From Obelidium mucronatum (taxonomy: Eukaryota; Chytridiomycota; Chytridiomycetes; Chytridiales; Chytriomycetaceae), in assembly GCA_025765595.1 (NCBI GenBank), contig JAIVFH010000001.1, positions 124,001 through 188,000 of the forward strand: a stretch of DNA of 64,000 bases, given 5' to 3'. Numbering within the stretch: the first letter of the stretch is position 1; each line of letters starts with the position of its first letter. A model generated the notes under the pieces. It saw only the letters and a program-made list of their open reading frames with translations, was not told where the DNA came from and searched no databases. The position numbers and the translations under genes were made by a program. Positions 13,301 through 24,618 of the stretch are shown piece after piece.

Positions 13301-14015
13301 AAGATGCAAAAAACAAAACACACAAACAACAAACACACTGCTTCGGACTGCCAGCCAACCCAAGCCTACTCAAGCCAACTGGTCCCAGCCAAGCCAAGCC
13401 AAGGTCCAAGATGAACTGCCACGGGAGGCGCCATTAGAAACAGCTGATCAGGGCCGGTCAGTCTGTGGGGAGCCGCAAATTGAGTGAGCATTTGGCGATC
13501 CCCGGGGTTTGTATGCTGAGAGTCACGAGCAATTAGCAGCTGGTGAGTCCGGCAGACCCCCCAATTTCCCTCGGTGGAACCCACTCCTTCTTCTTGTGTG
13601 TTTTGATGGATTCGCGTCTCAAATGATGATACAAATATTCTGAATGAGAACCAACGAGCTCCCAACTGTCCCAACAAAAAGTGAGCTCCTAAATAACTGT
13701 CCCAAAAAATGAGCTCCTAACTTGCGGTCCCAAACAACTTATGAGATCCAAACTGTCTTAAAAAAAGAGTTCGAAACTGTCTTATTATTTTATATTTAAT
13801 ACTTTATTACTTTTATTTGTTTGTTTTTTGTGGAAATTGGAATAAATACTCATTGAATAATCCGAAACTCAAACTGGCTCCTCAACTTTCATACATGTAT
13901 GCTCTTTCAAACAGTTTCTAACAACCCAAACGTCGCGTGGCATTTTAATATAATTTCGAAAGAATTTTTATGTTTTTCCTTTTCGTGCAAGTTGTGAAAA
14001 TAGATGAAGGATTCA

Positions 14016-14049
<34 letters not shown>

Positions 14050-14184
14050 AGAAAGCAAACTTGTGTTGGGAGAGACTGAAAAACGATACACCGCCTTCTT
14101 CGGTTTAACTCGGCGACTTAGTCTCAGCAGACTAAAATGAAGAAAACACGCGTTGCGCCCGTCCGACCTTCTTTCTTTGATTCG
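10319..14184. repeat. Segmental duplication, unit 2
   Basis: This is homologous to 4200-7398 in the same order and orientation. It contains about 600 additional bases at 11611-12228 that split the sequence matching 5340/5360 of unit 1. It ends at about 14184 (ctttctttgattcg), so it carries the last roughly 50 bases of the coding end of the 7348-8894 gene together with its downstream poly(A) tract (14018-14046), but not the gene body. That asymmetry suggests the 6-7 kb region is the source and this is the copy, although the direction is not proven. Confidence 0.7.
13079..13790. repeat. Dispersed repeat, copy C
   Basis: This is the third copy of the ~0.7 kb repeat, nested in duplication unit 2. 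It is nearly identical to copy B over the CT-rich and Lys/Asn-rich parts and has the same gagctcccaactg tandem units at about 13650-13760. No coding domain is recognised. Confidence 0.7.
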
Positions 14185-14424
14185 TTTCAAAACAAGATAT
14201 CCCAGCCCTTGCCGGGAAAGACCTTGGACCCTAACTCTCATGGACCCATTGTCTCCAGGTGGATGGTGGTGTGAATAATCATGTATTGAACCTTAAGCAG
14301 GTTGCCACTCGACTTCAAACCTTTTCTGATCTCATGATTGAATTTGCAAGGTTAATTGGTTTAGAAATTGAACTCGTTGGTAACGTTATGTTTCAGAAGT
14401 TGAACCAGGGAAAGGAGCAAAAGT

Positions 14425-14431
14425 ATATAAC
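14425..14431 (+). promoter_or_regulatory. TATA-like box of the carbonic anhydrase gene
   Basis: TATATAA lies about 58 bases upstream of the ATG at 14489, in a region free of other coding sequence. Position and sequence fit a core promoter element. No transcript data support it. Confidence 0.45.
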
Positions 14432-14488
14432 CACACAAGCTTTCAAAAGTCATAAAAACAAACTTCTCTTGCTCCGAAACAAAAAAAA

Positions 14489-15454
14489 ATGGTTTTGGTC
14501 GTCAAAGCTTTTCTCTTGGCTACTGCTGCGCTCGCCGTTCCTGTCCCAGACACTGAACGGAGAGGTGTTGAAAACTGTCTTGCCGACATAATCGTTACCA
14601 GAGGTCTTGAGCAGCCCCACCTTGAGCGTCGTGCATCTTGGTCTTATGAAGGCGAGACAGGTGTTTCTCACTGGGGAAAATTCAACACCGTGTGTGAAGC
14701 TGGGTGAGTTGAGCAAACACTTTTGCCGCAAGTGTCAAACCTTTTAACCAATGCGCTTCATACTATCAGAGAATACCAATCTCCGATCAATTTTGAAGGC
14801 GAAAAATTTGCCATCAAGACAAAGCCAAAGCTCCAGTGGTCTTCCCTTACCAAGCCATTCGAAGTTTTGAACAACGGCCACACCATCCAATTGCAATTGA
14901 AGCAATCTGCCCCAACACTACAATCTAAGCAGGTCAACAACTTGGAATACACTGTTCAACAGGTTCACTTCCACTCTCCTAGTGAACACCACATTGATGA
15001 AAAGTGTGAGTTACCAAATATTAACTTTTACTTTGCTGCTGATCCTTAGCCACTTCTTTTCATAGACTTCCCGCTGGAAGCCCACTTTGTTCACGCTTCT
15101 CCAGACGGAAAACTCAGTGTCATTGGTCTGTTCTTTGAAATCGGCGACTGGAACCCCTGGTTTCAAGAATTTGAAAACAAACTCCCTTCTGCCGCTGGTA
15201 CAACCACCACAATTCCTTCCTTGAACATGAATTCTATCATCAAGGTTCTTGGTGGCGCCGAGTTCTTCTCATACACTGGAAGTTTGACAACTCCACCATG
15301 TACTGAAGGTGTTCTTTGGTTGGTTGCAAGAAAACCACTTTCGATTTCTCGTTCGCAATTGGACAAATTGAGAAAGGCTATGCCATTCAATTCAAGAACG
15401 ACTCAAGCAAACAAATCTGGTGGCAAGGATGGCGCGGCTGCAGGCGCGCATTAA
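14489..15454 (+). CDS. Alpha-type carbonic anhydrase, secreted
   Basis: Exons 14489-14703, 14770-15005 and 15066-15454 give 279 residues with exact phase. The start ATG begins a hydrophobic signal peptide (MVLVVKAFLLATAALAVP), so the enzyme is probably exported or on the cell surface, where it would interconvert CO2 and bicarbonate. Family marks in order are YQSPINF (about residue 80), the zinc-ligand block QVHFHSPSEHH, the third-ligand block EAHFVH, and the substrate-pocket block GSLTTPPCTEGV. All three zinc histidines are present. The length is normal for the family. The C-terminus ends in a short Lys/Gly/Ala tail. The gene stands alone between the repeat region and the HutD-aspartoacylase gene. 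Confidence 0.93.
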
Positions 15455-15786
15455 CAAAAACGGAGGGCTAAATTAATTCCCTTTAAAATAAAGTAATAGC
15501 TTCTGTTTAACATCTTTTCGATTTTTTTGTTTTTTCGGAATGCGAGGTCTTGAAAAAGTAATGCGAAGAGTATTCTCATTCCCGGCATATTAATTCTAAT
15601 CTTAAAGTAGATCGAGGAATGACATCAAATTAGAACGAATCAGTAATGGTCTGTAATGGTTGTGGACATCGTTAGAATAAACCCTTTACAAAAACGTGTT
15701 TAGTCCAGAAGTCAACGCAATTGGTACACATCCTGACCCACCACCACCGACCCTCAGCCTCTAACACAAGCAATACAGCACATAGA

Positions 15787-18718
15787 ATGTACAGCTCACC
15801 TCCGCTCAAGCCGCATGACGCCAGCACAATCCCGCTGAGTGGCCCTGGGAATGCAGTGTTGGAAACTGCAGCCAGCATGACCGACATCCCACCCACTCTG
15901 ACTCTGCTCAAGAAGGATTCGTACGAGAAAATGACATGGAAGAACGGGTTGGGCGAAACGGAAGAAATCGCAATATTTCCAAAACACATCAACCACCACA
16001 AGGATGAATTCACGTGGCGTTTGTCTCTCACTGAGGTTAATTCTTTCTATTTGATCAATTTATGTTTTATATTGATTCAATCTGCTGTTTTTTTCATACA
16101 CGATTCAGGTACATGACGCGTGCTCATTTTCCGTCTTTCCTGGTTACGACATTGCCATGATGATGCTGCCGCTGGATGGATCACCCAACGCTCAGAGAAA
16201 CACTTCTTTTCCAGCTGTTTCCGTCAGAAATATCCACGGCGCGCCAGCTATCCTCAAACATAACGACCAGGAGAATCCCATTCCGTTTCGACCCCTTGTT
16301 CCCTACACGTAAGATATTCTTGAAAAACAAATTATCATTCAAATACTCATATATGCGCTCTTTTTTTGATTCGATAGCTACGCCGGCGAGCTTCCGACGA
16401 CTTGCTTTGTAAAGGCGGGAAAAACTAGACACTTGACATTTCTTGCAAACCGCGCCAAAACCCAAGTCACTGTTTCACTGGAGACAATATGCCCACATGG
16501 ATTGTCGGATGATGGAATCTGTGACGGAGAGGGCGATATTTCCACCCCTTTGCCTTCGCCTTCGATGGCTCATCGTGGGAATATTACCCCAAGTGGAGAT
16601 GAAACCACTTCTGGATCCGAATCTTCTCCCACTGATACGTCTGTGACTCCGCGACCAATTCGTGCCGACCACCTGAACACTGGGTCTTCAATCAATAGAG
16701 CCGCGAGCCCCAGCAGACATCATCCAAACACTCTCCCTACCACGAAAATCCTTCTAGGAGCGTATACGATTGTATACGTTGTTTCGGGATCGATCAGAGC
16801 GAGCGTAAATAATGATACAACCACTGTTAAAGTCAGCGCTGGTGAAACGCTCATTTGTGAACGTGATGAAGATTCCGCACCAGCAGACTTTACAATGTCA
16901 CCCGTGATTTCTAAGGATAAATTGGCCGCTGGGAATTTGAAAGGTGTTAAATCATTTTCTTAAGTAATTCTTCTCTTTCGGTTTTATTCACATATTGTGT
17001 TCAGGACACCAAGATGCAACAATCTATATTATTCAAATCCACATGAAGCATGAACCAAAAAAGAGAGACTCTATGATTTCTGATCTACGGGGCTCTCTTG
17101 CATATTTTGGTCCACCCTCAGAATCCACATTCAATCTCACTTCGGCGGCTATCCCCCCTCCAAAAGAATCCTCCACCTCAGCTCCTCGCCCGCTTCGAGG
17201 ACGTGCTGGATCCATTATTATTTATGACGATCCTTTGTCGCTTGAAAAGTCACCCCAACTGAATGCAATGTCAAGCTCGCAAAATTCACAATCTCATGGA
17301 GTTAAATACTGGGAGAGTGCGCGTCATTACAGACCTCCAACGTTTAGCGCGAGGTATCAGAACGAGAGTGAAGTGCCACCGCCAGTTGTTAGAGATGCGC
17401 TTGTGATTGAAGAGTTCCCGATGGGGAAGATTAGTACAGTATGGATAAATATGGTGAAGCAAGGATTGTGTGAATGGGTGCGGGTGCCTGTTATTGTCGC
17501 CAGGGGTGTTAATCCTGGTCCTGTTGTGAGTAGCATTTGCCATTCTGTTATGTTTTGATTCTGATTCTTTTTTTGTGCCTCAGCTTGGAATTACGGCCGT
17601 AGTTCATGGAAATGAGTTAAACGGAGTGCCGTGTATCCATCGTGTCATTACGGATATTGACGTGCACAAATTGAATGGAACAGTAGTAGCGGTTCCATGT
17701 GTAAACGTTCCTGGTTACCTTCGATTTTCTCGCGAATTCAGCGATGGCAAAGACTTGAACAGACTCTTTCCTGGTTCTGAAACGGGAACAGCATCCCAAA
17801 TCTATGCTCATGCCATCTTGAATAAGATTGCTACTCATTTTGATTACTTGATTGATTTGCATACTGCGAGCTTTGGGCGTGTGAATAGCTATTATGTGAG
17901 AAGTGATTTGAATGATCCTGTGAGTGCGGCGTTGGCGAAGTTACAGCAACCACAGATTATATTGCACAATAGTGGACAAGACGGTATGTTGAGAAGTTGA
18001 TTTTTTTCTTTCTTTTTTTGTTGAACTTGTTGGCTGGAAATAGGAACTCTTCGTTCTGCCTGTAATGCCCGTGGAATCAAGGCAATTACTGTGGAGATTG
18101 GTAACCCACAGGTATATCATGTTTCTTATTTTTTTTTTGTTATTAACTTGATTGATTATGCAGCTCTTCCAAAACCAATATGTGCATTGGTCATACATGG
18201 GGGTAATGAGAATCTTGACGTACTTGGGAATGTTCCCTCCGTTGGAAGCAGAGCCACCTGTTAGTGCAGATGATGATACTTGGATGGATCCAGAAAACCT
18301 TGTGAAGCGTGTGGCCAAGATGAATACTGGTATTTTGGTTTTTTTTTGTGATAAACCATCAACTGACCCGATTCGTATTCTTCAAGACGAAGATGTTTCA
18401 GATAATTCAAAACCAATGCACTACCATCAGCCACCCAACACGATTATTTGCTCAAAAGGTTTCTGGATCTACACAAAGACGGGAGGAGTGCTCGAAGTTT
18501 ATCCTGCAGTCAACACTGTTATTCGCAAAGGCGACTTAATTGCACGAATCAAGAACATTTTTGGAAACATTGTCGATGAGATTTTCAGTCCAAGTAGTGG
18601 TGTTACTATTGGGCGAAGCAGTAATCCAGTTGCGATGGCTGGAGACCGAGTGTTGCATCTCGGAGTGATTAAGAAGGAGAATGAAGTTCTGCAGCGTGAG
18701 GCGAAGGAGAATTATTGA
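15787..18718 (+). CDS. HutD/Ves domain fused to AstE/AspA-type zinc deacylase
   Basis: Seven exons (15787-16035, 16109-16308, 16378-16943, 17005-17525, 17584-17983, 18044-18111, 18164-18718) splice with exact phase into 852 residues. Residues about 40-130 and 265-320 match the cupin-like HutD/Ves family (WKNGLGETEEIAIFP, FTWRLSLTEV, SVFPGYD). They are split by a Ser/Thr/Pro-rich insertion. After another disordered linker comes a succinylglutamate desuccinylase/aspartoacylase domain with VVHGNELNG (metal His and Glu), DLNRLFPG, DLHTASFG (third ligand) and TVEIGNPQ (catalytic Glu). That family removes acyl groups from amino acids such as N-acetylaspartate. HutD is linked to histidine catabolism in bacteria, though its role is poorly understood. 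An alternative reading as two genes is unlikely, because the joining exon 4 is in frame on both sides. Confidence 0.82.
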
Positions 18719-18981
18719 TGATGAAGATCTTAATTAAGGGGATACTTTGTTTTGCTGGATTGGATTGTTTTGTTTGTTGGATTGAGTGTGGGTATTTGAG
18801 AATGAAGGAATGGATGACATGGTGCAGGGGTGCATGTGCTTGTATCTTGGTCGATTCTAAATTGTGATATCGAAAATTCAGATCGACAGACGTGGTTTGA
18901 AATCAATTTTGCGCAATTTGTTTTGTCAACGTTTTCTTCAAAAGCGCTGGCATCTGTCGCACCAGATCAATCAACAAAGAT

Positions 18982-21900
18982 ATGTCTGAGCAAAAGAGCG
19001 CAAAGAAGCGATCGCCCTGGGTCCTTGCAGGGCGCAACAACAAAGCCAACAAGACGGGAAGGAGGTGGACTCTGAAGCGGTGGATGATGAAGCCTCAAAG
19101 AAGGCACCAGAGCCGCCAAAGCTGCCCTTCTTCTCGCTGTTTAAATACGCAGATCTGAGCGACAAACTGCTGTTTCTGTTTGGAACTCTGTTTTCGGTGG
19201 TCGCGGGTAAGCGCAGAAGGCACTCTAAACCCAGATAACTCAACTGCAAAACAGGTGCCCTTTCCCCCTTTCTCTTCCTCGTGTTTGGAAACTTGCTTGG
19301 CGCATTTTCATTGGTCGAGAGGGATCCTGCTGGCTTCGACACGGAGCTGATCAAGTATATTCTGTTCTTTGTTTACTTGGGAATCGGGTCGTTTGTCCTC
19401 AACTACATTGGAACTCTGTGCTGGAGACTTACGGGAGAGCGCCAATCGCTTCGCATCCGCACTCAGTTTCTCGAATCTGTGCTGAGACAAGACGTGGCAT
19501 GGTTTGATGAGCGTCGGGCTGGTGATTTGGCTTCAAGACTTTCCACCGACACGTTTTTGATTCAGAGTGGGATTTCAGAAAAGATTGGGCTTGCTCTCGT
19601 GTACCTTAGTTCTTTCTTGGCAAGTTTCGTTGTTGCTTATACTCAAGGTACGAAATACTTGAACACCATGAATTGTTCTGCTCTTGTAAACTTATTTTCT
19701 TACAAACACTTAACATAGGATGGAAAATGGCACTCGTCATTACTGCTGCTGTCCCAGCTCTAGCCATCGTTCTTGTTTCAACCTTTACTCTACTAGCCAA
19801 GCTGACCAACAAATCTCAATCTGACTATGCCGATGCAGGAGCTCTTGCGAATGAAGTACTTGGATCAATTCGGACAGTGTTTGCCTTTGGCGGACAAAAG
19901 CGTGAAGGTGATTCTTATGAAGCCTTGCTTCAAGGATCCCAAGGAATTCGTCGCAAAAAGCTCGTGTCTACTGGTATCGGATTTGGAATGGTGAATCTCA
20001 TGATTTACTCCTTCATTGCTCTTGGTCTCTGGTATGGTGCGACCCTGCTCGTTTCTGGCGAATACCAAGGCCAAAACGTAATGATCATCTTCTTCACATT
20101 ACTTGTTGGCTCTTTCTCGATTGGAAACTTGGGTCCATATGCTACGTCCTTTGCTAGCGCTCAGGGCGCTGCATACGAAGTGTACAACATCATTGACCGT
20201 AAGCCAAGCATTGTCAAGTCTGCCACAGACGGAGTAGATATCCCTCGTTTCGCCAACGAGATTGAATTCAGAAACGTGAATTTCCATTATGCGTCTCGAC
20301 CTGACGTTCCAGTTTTGAACAAACTGAACTTGAAAATCCCCTATGGAAAGACGGTTGCCCTTGTGGGTTCGTCTGGCTCTGGAAAGTCCACAATCATGCA
20401 ACTCTTGCAGCGTTTCTACGATCCAGTAGACGGTGATATTTTGATCGATGGCGTGAACATGAAAGACGTAAATGTGCGTTCCTATCGAAACCAATTGGGT
20501 GTTGTGAGCCAAGAACCCGTCTTGTTCAGATACAGTGTCAAGGAAAACATTCGCTTCGGTAAAATTGACGCAACCGACGAGGAAATCGAGGAGGCCGCTA
20601 AGTCAGCAAACGCCTACAAATTTATCAAAGATTTGCCCCAAGGATTTGATAATGATGTGGGAGAACGCGGTTCTTTACTCTCTGGAGGTCAGAAGCAGCG
20701 TGTCGCCATTGCACGCGCGATCATCAAGAATCCTCCCATCCTTCTACTCGATGAAGCCACCTCTGCTTTGGATTCTCAATCTGAATTTGTCGTTCAGGAA
20801 GCACTCGAGAAAGTATCCATTGGTCGAACAACCGTCGTCATTGCTCATCGTCTGAGTACCATTAAGGATGCCGATCTGATTGTCGTCTTGGAAAAGGGAG
20901 AAGTGTTTGAAGTTGGTACCCACAAAGAACTTTTGGCCAAGAAGGGTCGATACCATGAACTTGTGACGCTCCAAGATTTGAAAAAGAATCAGAAGGAAGA
21001 AGACGGCGGTCGTACGACTCCGTTGCCAGAGGCAAAGGCTGCCGCAGTCATGGCCTCGGTTTCATCAGAGTTGGTTCATGTTCAATCTGAAAAGGATTTA
21101 GAAGCGGCTGCAGCTGCGCCGGTGGAAGTTAAGGAAAAGATTAAATGGTCGAATTTAGCCCGTTTGATTGGATACAACTCGGAACAGTGGTATCTCCTTG
21201 CAGTGGCAGCGGTCGCATCCACGGGATTGGGAGTCGCATTTCCCCTGTACTCCTTGTTCTTTGGAAAGCTCATTGCTGCCTTTTTCAGTCCTGATGTTGC
21301 CAATTTGCAAAGCCAAATTAATCTTTGGTGTCTTGTTTTCGTTGGTATTGGTCTCGCTGGATTCCTTGCGTCTTTTCTGCAAATCGTCTTCATTGGACTT
21401 TACGGTTGGTTGCTTTTAATTCTTGGCGGCATACTTTCCTGAATTATTTTCTAAACCTTCCTTTTAGGCTCCAAAATATTTGTCAAGGTTCGCGTTTTCG
21501 CTATGCGAAATATTCTCCGTCAAGAAATTGGTTGGTTTGATGAAAGCAAAAACAGCTCATCAAACTTGGGAGAGGTTCTTGGCCGCGATGTCGAAACCTT
21601 GGAGGCTTTGATGGATCAAACCATTGCCCAAGCTTGGTCTTCAGTTGTTAATGGAATTGCCGGAACGATTATTGGGCTTTACTACAGCTGGAAGCTGACT
21701 CTTGTGTCCTTGGCCATGCTTCCATTTGCTTCCGTTGGTATTGCTTTGGAAACGCAGGCTCAATTGTAAGTTGAGGAAGCTAATATGGCCATGATACTAA
21801 AAACATTTTCAGTGGAAATAATGACAAAACGAAAGCTTACTTTGATAAAGCGACTTTCATCGCCAACGAAGCAATCTACAACGTCCGCACTGTCATCTCC

Positions 21901-23090
21901 CTCGGTCTTGAAGACTTCTTTATCCAAAAGTACAAGGACGAACTCGCTGCACCCTTCAAAATCTCATTCCGTTCCTGCTTCTTTGCTGCATTTGGGCCTG
22001 CATTCGCACAATGCGCTCAATTCTTTACATACTCGGTCTCATATTACTACGGTGGCTACCTTGTCAAAACAGGACAATCCACTTTTGAAAGCATGAACAT
22101 TGTGATTCAATCTGTGTTCTTCATGTCTCTCGCTTTGGGGCAAGTCGGTGCTCTTGCACCCAACATCACAAAAGCGCTTCTGGCAGCCAACAAGGTGTTT
22201 GGCCTCATCGATCGCGTAACACTCATGGATACGACTGTCGGGCCAAAGGTGGATCCCTCTGATATGACGGGAGATATTGGGTTGAAGGGGGTCAAATTCT
22301 CTTACCCTACCCGTGCGGAAACTGAGGTATTGAAGGGGATCGATATGGATGTGAAGCCGGGAAGTACAATCGGGTTGGTGGGAGCCAGTGGATGCGGAAA
22401 GTCAACAATCATCAGTTTAGTGTTGAGGTTTTACGATCCCACCACCGGAACTCTATCGTTCGGGAAACCGACACATTCGTTTGAAGGAAAGGATAAACAA
22501 TTGGAATCTGTCAGAAGTTTCATGGCTATAGTCAGTCAAGAAGTGAGTTGAGCGTTGTGTTCGTTCTCCTTGTTTTCATTTTATCTAATCGTTTTCTACA
22601 CCAACAAACAAAGCCTGTCTTGTTTGCACGAACCTTGACTGAAAATATCCGCTATGGAAACGAAAACGCAACAACGGCAGACATTATTCAAGCTTCCAAA
22701 GACGCCAACATTTACGACTTTATTTCCTCGCTCCCAGACGCTTTTGAAACATATGCAGGAGAGCGTGGAACACAATTGTCTGGAGGTCAAAAGCAACGCA
22801 TTGCGATTGCACGTGCGTTGGTCAGAAATCCAAAGATTATGCTCTTGGACGAAGCCACGAGTGCCCTAGACACTGAATCTGAGGCCGTTGTTCAGGACGC
22901 GTTGGATAAAGCGTCTGTTGGAAGAACCACATTGGTTGTAGCGCATCGGTTGAGCACAGTGCAGAATGCGGACTGTATTTTTGTTTTCAAGGCGGGAAGA
23001 GTTGCAGAACGAGGGACGCATCAGGAGCTGCTGGAGAGGAGAGGGATTTACTTTGCTCTGGTGGAACAACAGAGTTTGAACAACTCTTAG
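18982..23090 (+). CDS. ABC transporter, subfamily B (MDR/P-glycoprotein type), full length
   Basis: Exons 18982-19206, 19255-19647, 19719-21404, 21468-21765, 21813-22542 and 22614-23090 give a TMD-NBD-TMD-NBD protein of about 1,270 residues. Both nucleotide-binding domains are complete: Walker [10 protein letters not shown] and GASGCGKST, signature LSGGQKQR twice, Walker [12 protein letters not shown] and [11 protein letters not shown], and H-loops IAHRLST and VAHRLST. It is probably a drug, lipid or peptide exporter; the substrate cannot be read from the sequence. The first 50 bases of exon 1 are odd. From the only good ATG the frame must advance by two bases before the acidic [14 protein letters not shown] segment. 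Two synonymous base pairs (19017-19018 CC[C/T], 19033-19034 GG[C/G]) would do this, as would an unusual 41-base intron at 19021-19061. Confidence 0.92.
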
Positions 23091-23225
23091 AAAAATAAAC
23101 ATCGCGAGATGAATGCCATTTATTCTATCCAGCTTTTTCAAACTTTGACAAGTTGTTGTTGGACCTGATACACCAACTGCGCAAACAACACTCGTGATGG
23201 GAGTTGAATGCCATGCTGCCGATGC

Positions 23226-24569
23226 TTATTCAACGGCCGAATCCATGTTAAAATAATCTTTCCATATCTTTTCAATCTCGTTGAATTTCCAGTCCAAGCA
23301 CGTTTTAAATATCTTTGGCTCAAGAACAAGAACGTCTGTCTCCATCGACAAGGGATCATTGATGAATGCTGTGGATCCCTCTTTCAAACGGTTAAAGATG
23401 AGATTCCCATATTCTGCATCGATAGCCGATATTTTGATGATGACCTACAGAAAGTTGCCAAGGTTATAGAGTTGGAACCATTGACACTCCACTCTACGTA
23501 CCTGGTACCGCCCATCCAAGACGGGTACATCTGAACAGGAAACAAATTGTATATTCAATGTTGGAATATCAGTGCTCAATCCATCATAAAAGCCCTGTAG
23601 TTCTCGAGACAAAGCCAGCCGATTACTCATACTACCACAGTACCTTAGATTTTCCTCAGACGTTCGACAATGTTCTCCACTCATCAAATGAACACCGGCA
23701 GCCTTAACCAAATGACCAAACCATCTTTCAGCTTCGATTCGTTGATACTTGAATAATTCGGTGGTTCTGCCATAAAATGATGTCATAATACTGGAATCAA
23801 TGTCAGATATTGCATGTCGAGGTGATTCTGAATCGATGGCTTCATAGTCACTGAAAAAAATTCGCTCATTTTGACTTGATCCCGAACTTTTTGTGGACAC
23901 TTTTGTCACAATTGGTAGACGGTTGAGAGCAGAACCCATCGTGAAGATCTCATATCTCAATTGGCTTTCAAAGTACAATGCATTATTTTCTAATGGATTA
24001 CAAACAAATGTCAGCATATCTTTGAAGAGTTACAACAAAACTACGAACTTGTTTCGAAGAGAACATGAACCAATAACTTTGTATCTTCATACCAGAAAGC
24101 ACGGCAGTCGGATGGGTCGTAGTATCCGATGTTTAAATCAGCCAATTGATAAAGTCGTGCCCGAGCACCTTTCGTTCGAAGAGCATTGTCAACGGACCCA
24201 TCAACAATCCACAGACTAATGGGGCATGAAGCTGGACGTATGATGAGGTAAAGTTGTTGGCATATTCTTTCACTCACTTGGTGCAGGCACCACAATCACC
24301 ACTGGATCTTCGTAGGACTGACCAAGTCCAGCCACGCTTGCAGAGACTCTCAGTGGTTCATTTGCAGCAAGAGAGGCTTTGTTCTTGTAGACCTTAAGGC
24401 CAGAGGAAACAATTTGTTGTGGCTTCAAGAGGCCTTCGTTCTTATTCCATACGGCTGTCTTCAAATGAACCACGAGACAACCAGCCAACCCTCCGACTTT
24501 TGAAACATCTGTATTTGGTACCTGGCCGTGGTCAGGGCAGACAAGGCGGTACCAGATTGGGTGGGACAT
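23226..24569 (-). CDS. Crinkler-type effector, CRN header with unassigned C-terminal domain
   Basis: Exons 24569-24278, 24231-24049, 23989-23502 and 23444-23226 give 393 residues. The first about 100 residues match the headers of the two other CRN genes in this window (MSHPIWYRLV, PNTD, KVYKNKASLAANEPLRVSAS, DPVVIVVPAP). This is the ubiquitin-like CRN N-terminal domain that ends in the HVLVVVP-like motif. The C-terminal 290 residues share nothing obvious with the nuclease-kinase part of the neighbour. They contain SLWIVDGSVDNAL, an AFWYED segment and a conserved-looking DYEAIDSESPRHAISDI. I do not recognise the domain. CRN proteins act inside other cells or in inter-organism conflict. No classical signal peptide is visible. 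Only 50 bases separate this start from the upstream gene's stop. Confidence 0.72.
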
Positions 24570-24618
24570 GTCGATTTTTCTAATATTGTTTATTATTTTG
24601 TGTATGACACGGTTGGAA

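Noticed and set aside
1076..14184. LTR retrotransposon or DNA transposon explaining the repeats
   Set aside because: No reverse transcriptase, integrase, transposase, paired long terminal repeats or clear inverted termini could be read.
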